A stretch of DNA of 64,000 bases. It comes from Neelides folsomi (lineage: Eukaryota > Arthropoda > Collembola > Neelipleona > Neelidae). How positions within the stretch are numbered: the first letter of the stretch is position 1; every line of letters begins with the position of its first letter. The stretch covers positions 1 through 64,000 of the forward strand of contig JAQGBZ010000083.1 of NCBI GenBank assembly GCA_034687125.1. The letters run 5' to 3'. Under the pieces are notes generated by a model. It saw only the letters and a list, made by a program, of their open reading frames with translations, ran no database searches and was not told the DNA's origin. The position numbers were made by a program, and so were the translations under genes. Below, in pieces: positions 36,677-48,145 of the stretch.

Positions 36677-37046
36677 TTCTTTTTTAAAAACTTTTAGTCA
36701 TTTTGAGAATATTGCTATCATTAGTGAATGGCAGAAACATGTTTAGAGTTTCAATTTTAGACTGCTAGGCTCCCTTTTATTATTTGGATTGTATTTTGTA
36801 GTAGCAAATCAATTGTAATATGAGTCCTTCCAAAACTTTATCTTGAATTTATAATTGAATGAAATTATGAAATATTTGATAAGGAATTTTCATTCACGCT
36901 CTCTAACTACCTAGCCAGTCCAGAATATAACATATCTAATTAACGCATATTTGTAAACTTATTATTCTAATTATTTATTGTATGCTTATTTGCTTATTCA
37001 TATCATGTTCAAAATTTTGAATAATTATATTAAATTGGTACTCTGA

Positions 37047-37052
37047 AATAAA
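37047..37052 (+). terminator. Poly(A) signal, hormone gene A
   Basis: AATAAA 371 nt after the stop; an ATTAAA at 37029 is an alternative. Confidence 0.4.
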
Positions 37053-37137
37053 CGTATTGAATTGTTTTATTCAAATAGTAAATCACAAATCAGAACCGTT
37101 TACACATCAAATAAGCATTGATTAAAATTAATTGTGG

Positions 37138-37148
37138 TTTATTTTATT
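37138..37148 (-). terminator. Poly(A) signals, hormone gene B
   Basis: Two overlapping AATAAA copies on the minus strand, about 140-150 nt after the stop of gene B. Confidence 0.45.
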
Positions 37149-37288
37149 TACATAAATATCAAGAGAAATAGAAAATGCCATAAACATATTACATAAATAG
37201 TAATAAATATTTATATACAAACTTCATATGCATTTAACCATAAATAATTTCAAAGATACATAAATATTCATTAGCAGTTAACTTACAT

Positions 37289-37546
37289 TTAGTCAAGCTT
37301 AGATAGAAAATCCCCAATAGAATAAAGATCATGGCAATCGGGAATGAATCTCCCCTTTTTCTGTATGCAAAAGTCAGCACATCTTCTCCCGTCGAAATAA
37401 TCTCCGTAGATTCTCTTGCATTCTCCACAATTGTTGAGACAGATCTTTACACTGCTGGCCCATGAGATCCTATTAGACAGCATCATTTGACCCTTGGTGG
37501 TGCATAGGAATATTAACATTGCCACAATGATGTTCAAAGATTTCAT
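37289..37546 (-). CDS. Eh: Eclosion hormone, gene B
   Basis: Single uninterrupted frame of 85 aa on the minus strand. Residues 1 to about 19 are a signal peptide (SLNIIVAMLIFLCTT). Cysteines at 36, 40, 43, 56, 60 and 71 repeat exactly the C-x3-C-x2-C-x12-C-x3-C-x10-C pattern. Signature stretches are NNCGECKRIYGDYFDG and RRCADFC, followed by KKGRFIPDCHDLYSIGDFL, which matches the family C-terminus far better than gene A does. This is therefore the more canonical eclosion hormone of the pair. It has no intron at the position where gene A has one. It is encoded tail to tail with gene A. The role is as a secreted ecdysis-triggering neuropeptide, by family. Confidence 0.93.
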   Translation of the reverse strand: MKSLNIIVAMLIFLCTTKGQMMLSNRISWASSVKICLNNCGECKRIYGDYFDGRRCADFCIQKKGRFIPDCHDLYSIGDFLSKLD

Positions 37547-37953
37547 CTTCAGGATTCAATTGAAGCAAATAGAGGTTAAAAACCTTTAGAATAGACGCAA
37601 ATATTACAGTTAATTAAAACATCACAGTTTTATTCATGCACTTAAAAATCAAAGGCTAGAATTAAAATTTGCAATTGTAATTTTATACTCTACAAATTAA
37701 ATTAGCAATTTATGTTTTCATTATTAAGAAAATGAAAGAATGCTTTCAAGTACCTTATTTAAGTGAGAAGAGAAACGCAGAGTTGATTTCAATTTACAAC
37801 TGGCATTAAATAAGTGTTAATTCTCAATTTGAACCGAATAGGAAATTAGCGCTCAAAACTTGACTTTTCCCTTTTAAACGTTCTCTATTGACTCGGAAGA
37901 GCGGAGGTGAGAAGTGAAACGATAAATAATTGTATTCTTCTTCCTCTCACCTC

Positions 37954-37962
37954 ATTTATATA
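37954..37962 (-). promoter_or_regulatory. Possible TATA box of hormone gene B
   Basis: TATATAAAT on the minus strand about 410 nt before the start codon. If used, the leader is about 380 nt or contains an intron that I could not place. A weaker TAAATAAG near 37755 is an alternative. Confidence 0.3.
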
Positions 37963-38667
37963 TGCAGAGCCTTTTCATTGAGACGCGAAGAAGGTCCAAT
38001 TGACTCGCATTTATAGACATATTTCATTGTTTGGCTCTCCCGCATCTCTTCCGCGACCACCCTCATTTCCCAAGCCATGAATGAAGATTATAAGGTTCGA
38101 TTGAGTCCATTTATGGATCCATCAAGAGACGACGATTCCGCTTTGTCTCTCTTCCCCTCGCTTTATTACAGAGCCATTGAGAGAGATGATGGGGAACGCT
38201 CATTCTTCTGACTCTCGAGAGAATACTTACACAGAACCTGCAGAATTGCATCAAAGGACCGGAATTGGAAATATTTGATCCAGCTCCGCAGCCAAGGCTT
38301 TTTTCCACTTCCTGGTGCCAATCAAGTTGGCTTTCAATATCGAGCAGAGGAATCTTCCCTTCGACTCTTAATCTTCATGCTAATACCCTCATCAATATGA
38401 AAATTGAAGATTGAGACCTCTTGAACAATGGGAAATGGGAATCAGAGAAATTTTAAAAATTCAAATTACCCTTTTAAATTTCCAAATATTCCTCGGGATA
38501 TTTCCCTTCGTTGCAGATTTGGCATTTCCTATTAGGGAAATGAACTTGGACCAAATTAAATATACCTCAAACTTGCCAAAAATCGTCGAATATCAACATT
38601 ATACTATACTACTCATATACCTTATGATATACTATAGTTAACAAGAGAAATTTATAGTGGATGAGGG

Positions 38668-38778
38668 CCAAATATTTGCCAAATAAAATATCCACAAAGT
38701 CCACAAGAAGGTGTATGCTTTAAAAAACTATGTAAATTGGAATCACACACAATACAAATATATTTGGCAAATATTTGG
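38668..38778. repeat. 18-bp perfect inverted repeat, 75-nt spacer
   Basis: CCAAATATTTGCCAAATA at 38668-38685 and its exact complement TATTTGGCAAATATTTGG at 38761-38778. The arm itself is built from a repeated TTTGGCAAATA unit. It could form a hairpin or be a remnant of a small mobile element; no target-site duplication was identified. Confidence 0.7.
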
Positions 38779-41700
38779 CAAAAATGGAACAATTATCATT
38801 TTCATCATTGCCCGTTTTGGTTTACGTAAAAACGTCCCACCATATTTAGGATATAAAAGTTTTAAGTAATACCTAAATACATTTAATCAATAATTTAAAT
38901 GACTTTGATTTTTGTATTATCAATATATCAAGCCAATCAAAATGAAATGTGGGGTTTAGAAATTGGAATGAAGCCGAATAAATTTTTTTGGTTGTTCTAC
39001 GACTCCTATGTCTCTAGTAGTTAATTACGTTATATTATTTTTCCCCAATACATTACATAAAATTTAATAATTTTACTTACCAAAACAAGAATTGTTTATA
39101 CCAACTCACATGTTTATAATGTAACTTTCGTTTTCTTTAACAAATGCCAATAAACCCCCATACATGGTATATTTGGTACTTACTAAATATTTGTATGTAA
39201 TAAAATGCTCATTTGGTTTTTACGAATGTAAAAATTCTACAACATTATTATTTATTTGTGATCATACACATGCAAAAGTTCAAGTGAATAAACAAAGTAT
39301 TGAAGTGGAGCTAATTTCCAAACTGATTTCAGCCTAAGCATTTTGGGATTTTATAGCATAAATAGGATTTGTTATGTGCACACATACAAGGGAAAAAAAG
39401 AGGAGATAAGAAATGCTTACACATGCATAAAATGTTAAAGTCCATCGAGCTTGGTCCTGGAATGGATTCTCATGGCAGGGCTATTTCCAAACGTTGTTCC
39501 GAGGGTAATGATATGGGATCTTTATTATGTATTTTATGCGTACTCCTTGGAATACATGAAGGAGCAAAGGTAGAGATATAATATTTATGCAAACGTTGCA
39601 AATGCTCGTTGGTCCAGGGAGAATCTGTAAAAAAGGGTTCTTGTAGGGTAATGGGATTGACTTCTTTGTCAAATGGGAGATGTCTCTTCAATGGGAAGGA
39701 ACCAAAGGCGGATTTGAACGACCGAGGACGACACACTCGGAATCTTCCCAACTTGGCTAAACGGCCCTTCTTGAACAAACTCTTCTCTTTCTTGTATAAA
39801 TCCACATCTCTCCTGATTCCTAGAGGTGTTCAAATGGGGAATTTTGAGAATGGGAAAAGCTGGCGGCGTGAGGAGAAAACGTGTGCGGGATGAGAATGAA
39901 AGGAAATGAAACGGGTATTGGGGAATTAGACTGCGACGGAGGTTGTTGGCAAATTCCAAATTTCCAGCCATTATGCAAAGTGAGTGACAACGACATCCCA
40001 AATCTGACATTTAATTATATGCATGATATAGAAAAGGAAACCGTTCGCACACGAAATCCTCGAAGCCCCTCAACAAACACATATCCATGTTGAGTTGATA
40101 ATAATAGAAATTTAATTGATAAGAGCCACACGAAACTATTAACCCAATTAATGAAAAATATCACATTTATGGCTATGAACCATATGCACATAAACCGATG
40201 AACAATCGTGCAAGGGAATCATAATTAAAATAAAAACTGTACACATTAATTCACTCTACAATTATATAAGGAACCAATTATAAATGTTGAGCCCGGAACC
40301 ATTTAAATGGAAAATTGAATACTTTAGCTCCAGCGACCGCATTTGCTATTATTTATCAATTATCAAGTTCAAAACAAATTTATTTGTTGAATAGCTTGTT
40401 TGCACAATTGTAATGTGGCTCAAGTCGACTTCATCATTTATAAACCAAATTGTAAATAGGAATAAAGAGGGTTTCTTCAATTGTCATTTGCCAATTTGAA
40501 AGGAGTTAAAAGTGGCTTGTGAGGTGAAACTGTCGATAAATGGAATTCAGCTGCACGCGTAATAGCCATTGAAAGTCTTTCCAAATGAGGTCTAATGGTT
40601 TATTAATTAATTACAAACGAAGACGTTGATTACGTAAGAGTTAGACGAAGCGAAGGACTGAAGAAAGAGCCTTTAATTACTTCAGCTCCCGAACTTTCTC
40701 CTGCATCGATTTATCAATTAATCCTCCTCCTGCCCTACTTCTTTAGATTAAATCTAACGAAGGAGAAACCGTAGTTTGATATTCAATCATTGATACGTGG
40801 CAATTACAAACCAATCATCATCTCCGCAGATGGGGAAAAGAATTAATGAGCCAAGGTTAAATAATTTGAGCGAAGTACAAATATAATAAGGGGGAATTGA
40901 TAAGATAAGAGTTCTTGAGGTTTTTCCTCCGGTTCCCAGTTAGTCAAGTAGTTAGTGGAGAGACACACACACGCATCAAACAAATTCCTTCGTTCGTTAA
41001 GCAAATTGGAAAGTCTCCGATTTTCCACTTTGGTTCATCTCAAGTGGTTTTCTTTCTCTCGGTTTTTCCTTGTCCAGTTTCCTCTTCCCACTCAATGGGG
41101 CCAAGATGAGGGAAAACAAAGAGAGGGAAAAACTCTTCAAACTCTACACAAAAGTATCCTTTAAAAGTTTGGGAAAGTTCCACTCTGAAAAGCCGTTTTT
41201 GAAGAAGGGGAAAGTTTTTGTCTCTTCTCTTCTGATTATCCATCTTATGATCGAGCTGATTAAATCGGATGGGTGTGATGGGAGCCGAGGGACCCAAAAA
41301 AATTCCTTCAACATTCAAAAATAGGGAGGAGGGGAAGTTCGAAGGGTCTGTCGGCTGCTGCTGTCCCCCCTCATGTTTGAGATTCACAGGGACACTCTTG
41401 TCTTTTGAGAAATAATCTAATGTAAAGGAGACGGGGAGATCCCAGATAGAGAATACATATATCCCTACACAGGGACGGGAAGGGAATTGCAATGGAAGAT
41501 GAAAGGAAATAAAGCATTAGATGAAACCTCACGTCTCCCTCATATTTTATTCGGATTGAAAAATTATACAAAAAACGAACCCGTTGTCTTTTGAAGGAAA
41601 ATATGCAAAAAAAGGGCCAGAGCGGGTGGTGAGCGAAACGCTGGTGTGTGGGGCTGATTCTGAACAATGAGGACATTCGGATTTGTTTTTAAGTTCCTCC

Positions 41701-44700
41701 TCTTCCGCTCAAGATAACTTGGCTCTTCCGACCGATTTTCAACCGAGGGAATGTACATATTACAAGGGATGATATAATAATTAAGTGAAGCAATAAAAGT
41801 AGTTTGTAAGTTCCGCCGGGTGAGCCAGCGACTCTCCGCCCCGTGAAATCCCTCTGTTGTATTCCTATCTTTTCCCCCATGGAGAACTTACTGGTTGAAA
41901 ATTTAGAAATGCATGTGGGCCGCGACTGTAGATTCAGTTTGAGAAATATGCCGGATTTCCAAACCATTTCCCTCCTTTTATGTGGGTTCTCGTAAATGTT
42001 TTGACATTCGCTCTTCCGTATGATTATGATTTGTGAGCTCCTCCTTCTAGAAAGATCAATTCTCTCTTTAATTATTCTCCTTTATATTCCCTTTGTTTAA
42101 TCTCACAAAAAATTGAAATACCCCATGAGTATATGTATATTATGTCCCCTATCCGTACGAGGTAAACAATGTAAAGCCATTCTTTAAGTTGTACACTGAA
42201 GTTTGAGCCATTCCCAACTGGTCGGAATTGAAGTATCAAAAGGGACTTGCTTAAAAATCGTGTTCAAAAGGGTCTTCACAAATGTTCCTTCCAGTTAAGT
42301 AAGATTGTAAATAAGGATGATTCTCCTCCTCTTTGTCCCAGAAGCATTGTGAAGTTGTGAAGTCAGCAGATGGGGAAGTTTTCACCCGAATTCCTCCTCA
42401 ATCCGATTTCTCCTTTTATCACTCTCCATGCCTCAGTTCCCTAAAATCCCCAACTTTCATTTTAATCTCTCCTCGTCGGGACTCAAACCCTCAAGTCGGA
42501 AGAAGGCATATGTAAGGAGCGGAAATTTCTTTGTCGCTTCTCCAACCTCTCTAATTCCTCTAGCAGTGGTGTAAGTAGGCAAGTGGAGGGCCAAGAAGTG
42601 AAGTTGGGGGATGCATAAGGGGAATTTTTCACATCTCCATTTTACCCTCGTTGTGTGAGTGAGGGGACGAGGAAGTTTTCCTGGAGACGAACTTCTGGAT
42701 TTTCCCTTCCACTGAACAGTTGCGAGATGAGGGAGAAAACAATTGGAAGACTCGTGAGGAAGTGAAGGGGAACAAAGGCAAAGATTCTTCTCTGATCTTT
42801 GGATTGTAAATTGTAGCGGATTCTTTGAAATTCAGATTTTCCCTTTAAATGTAATTTAATCGCGGGTGGGCGAGAAGCAAAATATTTTTTATCCGAAATT
42901 CAAATCCAAATTCGAGAAACTCGAGATCGCGGCTTTGGAAATTTCTTTTCTTATTGAACGGCGTAGACGGTCTATCTACAGATAGTTTATGATGTAAAAA
43001 TGAAGAGATTGAAGGAGGGAATGATAGGAGAATAAAAAAATGATTTTGAGTTATCGATTAGGAATGGAAAGTGTCAAAACAGGGAGGCTTTTGTACGAAA
43101 AGGCTTTTGAAGTTGATTCCCTGCCGAGAGAAGATCCAAAGTGGATTCGAAAGTACTTTCCCTTTTCTCCCCATTGATTTTATCGAACGTGTATCGAGCA
43201 AAATCACATCGTCCGTCGATATTCGCACTCCTCACCCGGACCGGATGAGACTCGTCTTCATCAGGAGGGCATGAGGGGTGAGTTTACCCCATCCACTCCA
43301 TTTTTCATCGTTTCATTCAATTTGAGTTGAGTAATCAAATAGAGAGCCACTCCAATTACACTCTCCGTTTCTCCCCCCTTCCAAAGAACCACAAGTCTAT
43401 TTACCTATTTACATTTCTCCCACACACACATACATTTAAGTATACACAAACATTGCACAATATTTGGGAACTCCATAAGCTCCGTCGCTTTCCCTCATCA
43501 TTCATTTGAATGGAGAAAAGTTTTTCCGCTACTTCCCCACAAGCTTATTAAGATCCTTCGCAGGAGGGGATTGAAGTAAATAGAATTCATTCCTCCCCAC
43601 TTCTTTTCTCCCCCACCACATGTAATGCGATTTAAGTACTTTGGTAATTAGAGGGAGCAATTGAAATTACCATAATAATAACTCATCCCTTATCCCCCCA
43701 ATGAACAAGGAGATTAAAGCAATGTCAACTATCTTTTATTCATATCACTCAAGTGAGAATGTTGAAAATACTTTAATCCCATGTACAATTACCCATGTAA
43801 ATTCATATTATCAATGTAGTACAAACTAATTAACATAACTTATCTTTATTTCTGCATCATCCGGCATTTTAAAATGGTTTAAAATGGCAATATATCGTTA
43901 ATATCCATCTCAAATAAAAAAAATAGCTCTATTAAAATCAATTTTAATTCCCCAATAAACCATTGACTCATTGCCTCATTAAATAAAGTAAACTAACATA
44001 AAAGTACCAATAAAGTTTTATAAAGAGAATATTTTACGATTTCATACTATTTAGTACATACCATATTTCAATAATATGTTTATTCTATTTTTACATACGT
44101 ATAAAAGCCAATTATAAACCATAAGATAAATTAGGTAATGGATATTTTTAGATTTTCAAAGGCGAAGTTAAATTATCTTAAATAATAAAAAATGACTTCT
44201 TATGCAAATAAGGCTATTTGCATGTAAATCGTAAAAGTAAATTAATGTAAAAGAAGGTAAAAATAATTTTCAATTTTTAACTTAAAAGACGATTTTTGAG
44301 TTATTATCCTGGGAGAGGTGAGTTTCAAGGCCTTAAATATGGTTATGGAGGACTGAGAGAGGGGATAATGGAATTCAATATTAACTGCGCTCGAGGGACG
44401 GGGGGGGGCAAACAAATTGTTATGTACATTATAAGGTACGAGGAACATTTTTCGAAGTTGTGTGAAGTCGTCGCGTGTAACTTCAGATAAACTTTAAGAG
44501 CTCCTCTCCAAGATTCTTACATTTTACGCCCCAAAAATACTTTAAAAGAAAGTTTCCAAATACTTCGACCATACTTTATTACCCCTCTCGTACTCTGAGC
44601 TCAATTTTTCCCTATTAATTCTCTTCAGATTAATATTCATCCCCTGGAAAGAAATAAACATAAACCAAACTTGGTTCCTAAATGCAAATAAACAACCATA

Positions 44701-47700
44701 AATAAAAAAAAGGCTTATTATATCGCATTCCTTTGAACCTCCCGTTCTCAACGAAATTCAAGAAAATAATATCTGCTTTTAATCTAATGTTCTTCCACAA
44801 TTAGTTCTCCATTTATCAATGTTGGCTTAAAACCCGTCTGCGCTGTCATGAAAAGAAAATAAATAGAGCCAAAAAAAGTCGCTTTCACTTCACTTCCCTA
44901 TAAGAATCATACAGAACTCATATACTTTCAAACATAAATATAACTGCACAAATACTGAATATTTGCTATCACAGTTTAATTAATATACTCTCAAGATTAA
45001 ATAATGGGTCAAATATTAATTGTTTTGAAAATATGAGATCGCATTAGTATTAGAATTCCAGAGGAAAGAACGTGATGGGGGTTGAAATGGAGTTTCTTTC
45101 ATCAGACCATCATGAATTCCCGCGACGTTTCTCCAAATTCCATTTGGATGAGGCGAAGGCGGGACGAGGACAAAGTCTGAAGAGGTGCAGCCCTGAATAC
45201 ATACATTCATGAGCATTATCGCTCTCCGACCTGATGCTGAACCTTTAATCTAAATATTAGAATAAAACAGAAGGGGTTCAAAGGTCCGTCTGCTCCCTCC
45301 TCGTGTTCATAACTCCATACTTAACATAGGGTTAAAGGAGGGCGGGAGATTGAAGAGAGGGGAGATTAATTAGCCGAGGGTTCAAAATGGGGGACGAATT
45401 AATAGAGTGTGAGGGATGGGGTGACGTTTATGGTAGCAGGGTTAGGTTATGACTCTCATAATTCTAGTCTGATGAAAAAGTCCTCAGAGACCCGCGACTA
45501 AAAGGTATTTTTCTCCTCAGGAGTGAAAGAGGGGAAAGGTGAAGATTTATTCTCACTCTCTCTCCTTCAAGAGCACTCGAGGCCATATTTCCATAGAGAA
45601 ACAGTAAATCAAAATCAAAATCTCTCCGCCTTCTCTAAATATTCACTCGGTGGCTCAACACTCTCTTCACCTCTCCCCTTCTCTTCACTCCGGAGATAGA
45701 AGGAATTTATTCAAAGCTCCACACATCCAAGACATCCACTCCTATACTCATACATATCAATACAATATACAACCCAAATACATAGAATACATATAAGTTG
45801 AATGCATCCCACTAATACAGACTCCCAACTCCGCATTCATCTCAACTGTGCGGGGTCTCCGAGATCTTTCAATTTTCCTCTTTAGGGAAAAAATTAGATT
45901 CGTATCTGTAATAGAAGTCAAACATTTAGAAAGATTTTCATGCTCCGAAAGACCAATAAAAGTATTCTTGCCGAACTCGTCAAAATCTTACTCTTTTACG
46001 CCCATCCGAAGAAGGAATTTTTCCATCAGAAATGAAAACATTGACTCCTATCTTTATCGCCATTGGAATTGTACACTCTCGGCTCTGCACACTTTTACCC
46101 CTCAAATCCACTCCTGGTCTCTTATTGGAAAACTTTAGGAGATAATAGATAATGCTATAGATGTATGTGGAGGAGGAAACTGCCGACTTCTGATTTACGG
46201 CAAAGGACGGACGACGAGGGGTTTGAAAACTTGAGTGTATGTGGACTCAATGTGCCATTCATATTATGTAATATCAGTTTGGTAAAAAGCACTCGGGGTG
46301 ATAGGACATAGGTAATGGAGAACTATGTTACATACATTCTGAAAGAAAAAAGATTTAAGGTCAAGGCCCAATAAGTATTTGTAAAAAGGAAAGTAACTTT
46401 GAGATTTACTACGTGGGACTTAGAATCTCAATTCAATTTGCCCTTTCTGCAAGAGTGCCAATGGGCCTGAAAACAGAGACAAAATGTCCCAAAACCTTTT
46501 TATAGGCACATGTTCCCATTTAATCGCCTCTCCCGTTATTCCCGTTTCAACAGAGTCCATTCAATTGTGCATTTGCTCTTAAAATCAATTTGGGTCTGAA
46601 TCATTTATTTTATGATTATATGGGAAGGTTTTTCCGAGTCTTTTTATGAAGTAATAATATACCAGCTAAATTAAAGACATTTCCTTCTTGTTTTTGATTC
46701 AAAGGGAATTCCTTTTTCGATACTCAAATTACTGACTCTGATAATATGCAATTTAGTTGGTGAGCATTTTGATGAAGGCTTAATAGTGCCTTTTCGAAAT
46801 TCTTTGTCATAACTAAATTATTTGCATGAAATAATACAATGTACTATAAGGGGTTTAGACTTCCAAGAAGAATTCTCGGATATGCTTATAAAGGAGGAAA
46901 GAGAATGAAATGAAGGGAGCGATTCGGCGAGCAAGAGATATTTTTCGGCTGAATTCTCTCTCAATCAGACTTATCAGACTCAGCTTTCAAGTTGAAGTCT
47001 AAATATGCATGAGCGATTTGGCTCCGAAATCTCTCAAATTCACTCTCTTTTCATAACCGAGGGGATCTATATTAAAATATTCGGACAGTTGGACTGAAGG
47101 AGGGGCAGAAGCATGCGGAAGATCTACAACGTACAAATCCCAAGTTCAGATTCTTCTCTCGCTCGTTGGGGCTTTCCCCTCTTTAAACCGGCCATTGGCT
47201 CAAATGGTGACTTCGCCTTGGTTTATGGGTCTATTAGGGAAGCCCACGGGGATCTCCATTTCATATTTTATGCACCATCGAGAGTGAAGGAGGCGAAGGG
47301 AGTATTGATCAAGGATGCTTTTGATGAATATGAATGTGCTTTATTACACCGAACCTCCGCTTTGTCTCAACGTCCACAAATCATATTGAAAGTGAATGTG
47401 TCTTTTTGAGAGGCCTTCACTCTCTCTGCGTCGAGAACTGTGGAGAGGGAGAGAGAATGGACATAAAATTGTTTAATTTCTCCTCCGACTGGAGGAGGTA
47501 ATGAAGATTTAACTCGGTTGCTTCTTCATTTATTCATCAACAACTTCATCGGAACTTGCATTTGTGCCCTTTATTAGGACCGATGAGGGGCAGTTGAATT
47601 GTATGGGGAATAAATAATACATAACTGTTTATACAACTCCTTTCCCTTCGGGTTTTCCGTCTTTCTGAATAAACCTCATTCCACCCGTCTCTTCTCAAAA

Positions 47701-48044
47701 TAAACAATAGTCAGAGTTGACACTCCACATTTAAAATTTAGTGAGACAATAGGAAAGAAACATTTGATAGAGAACAAAACAAGAGGCGTTTATGGACACG
47801 AGAGCGAAATTCCGCCCGGAAACATTTTGATGAGAAAATACTTTGACGGGTTGAAAAAGTAAGGATCGGGCAAGATGAATATATTATAGCAGAGGGGACC
47901 TGCGGGGTATGAATGATGGTATAAAGTATATCTGATATCTTCCATTCACATTCAAAGATTGTACAATACAATTGGGAGTGTTCATTTTTAAATTCTGTTT
48001 GTCGAGAGCGGACGAGCGAAGGGAGAAGAACGAGGAGCTAGAAG

Positions 48045-48145
48045 TGGGGAAGCGGAATGGGGGTAATTAGGGAGAAAAATAAAATCTTTGGCCCAACTGG
48101 CGAGGACGTGACTTTCCCTCTCGAACCTCTCTTAAGCTCTAGAGA
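48045..48145 (+). repeat. Duplicated non-coding element, copy 1
   Basis: Shares with 54285-54405 the ordered blocks GGAATGGNGGTAATTAGGGA, AAAAATAAAATCTTT, AACTGGC, and GA(C)GTGACTT followed by CCCTCTC and AACC. Copy 1 lacks two short insertions present in copy 2. Confidence 0.6.

Larger units (their letters stand above)
36677..37288. other. Shared 3' flank of the two hormone genes
   Basis: 612 bp, very AT-rich, containing the 3'UTRs of both convergent genes. Candidate poly(A) signals on the two strands lie within about 100 bp of each other. No further gene. Confidence 0.75.

Noticed and set aside
41040-41492. 150-codon minus-strand frame
   Set aside because: Lies in GA/CT-rich DNA where stops are scarce; other frames are open at the same place and no domain is visible.
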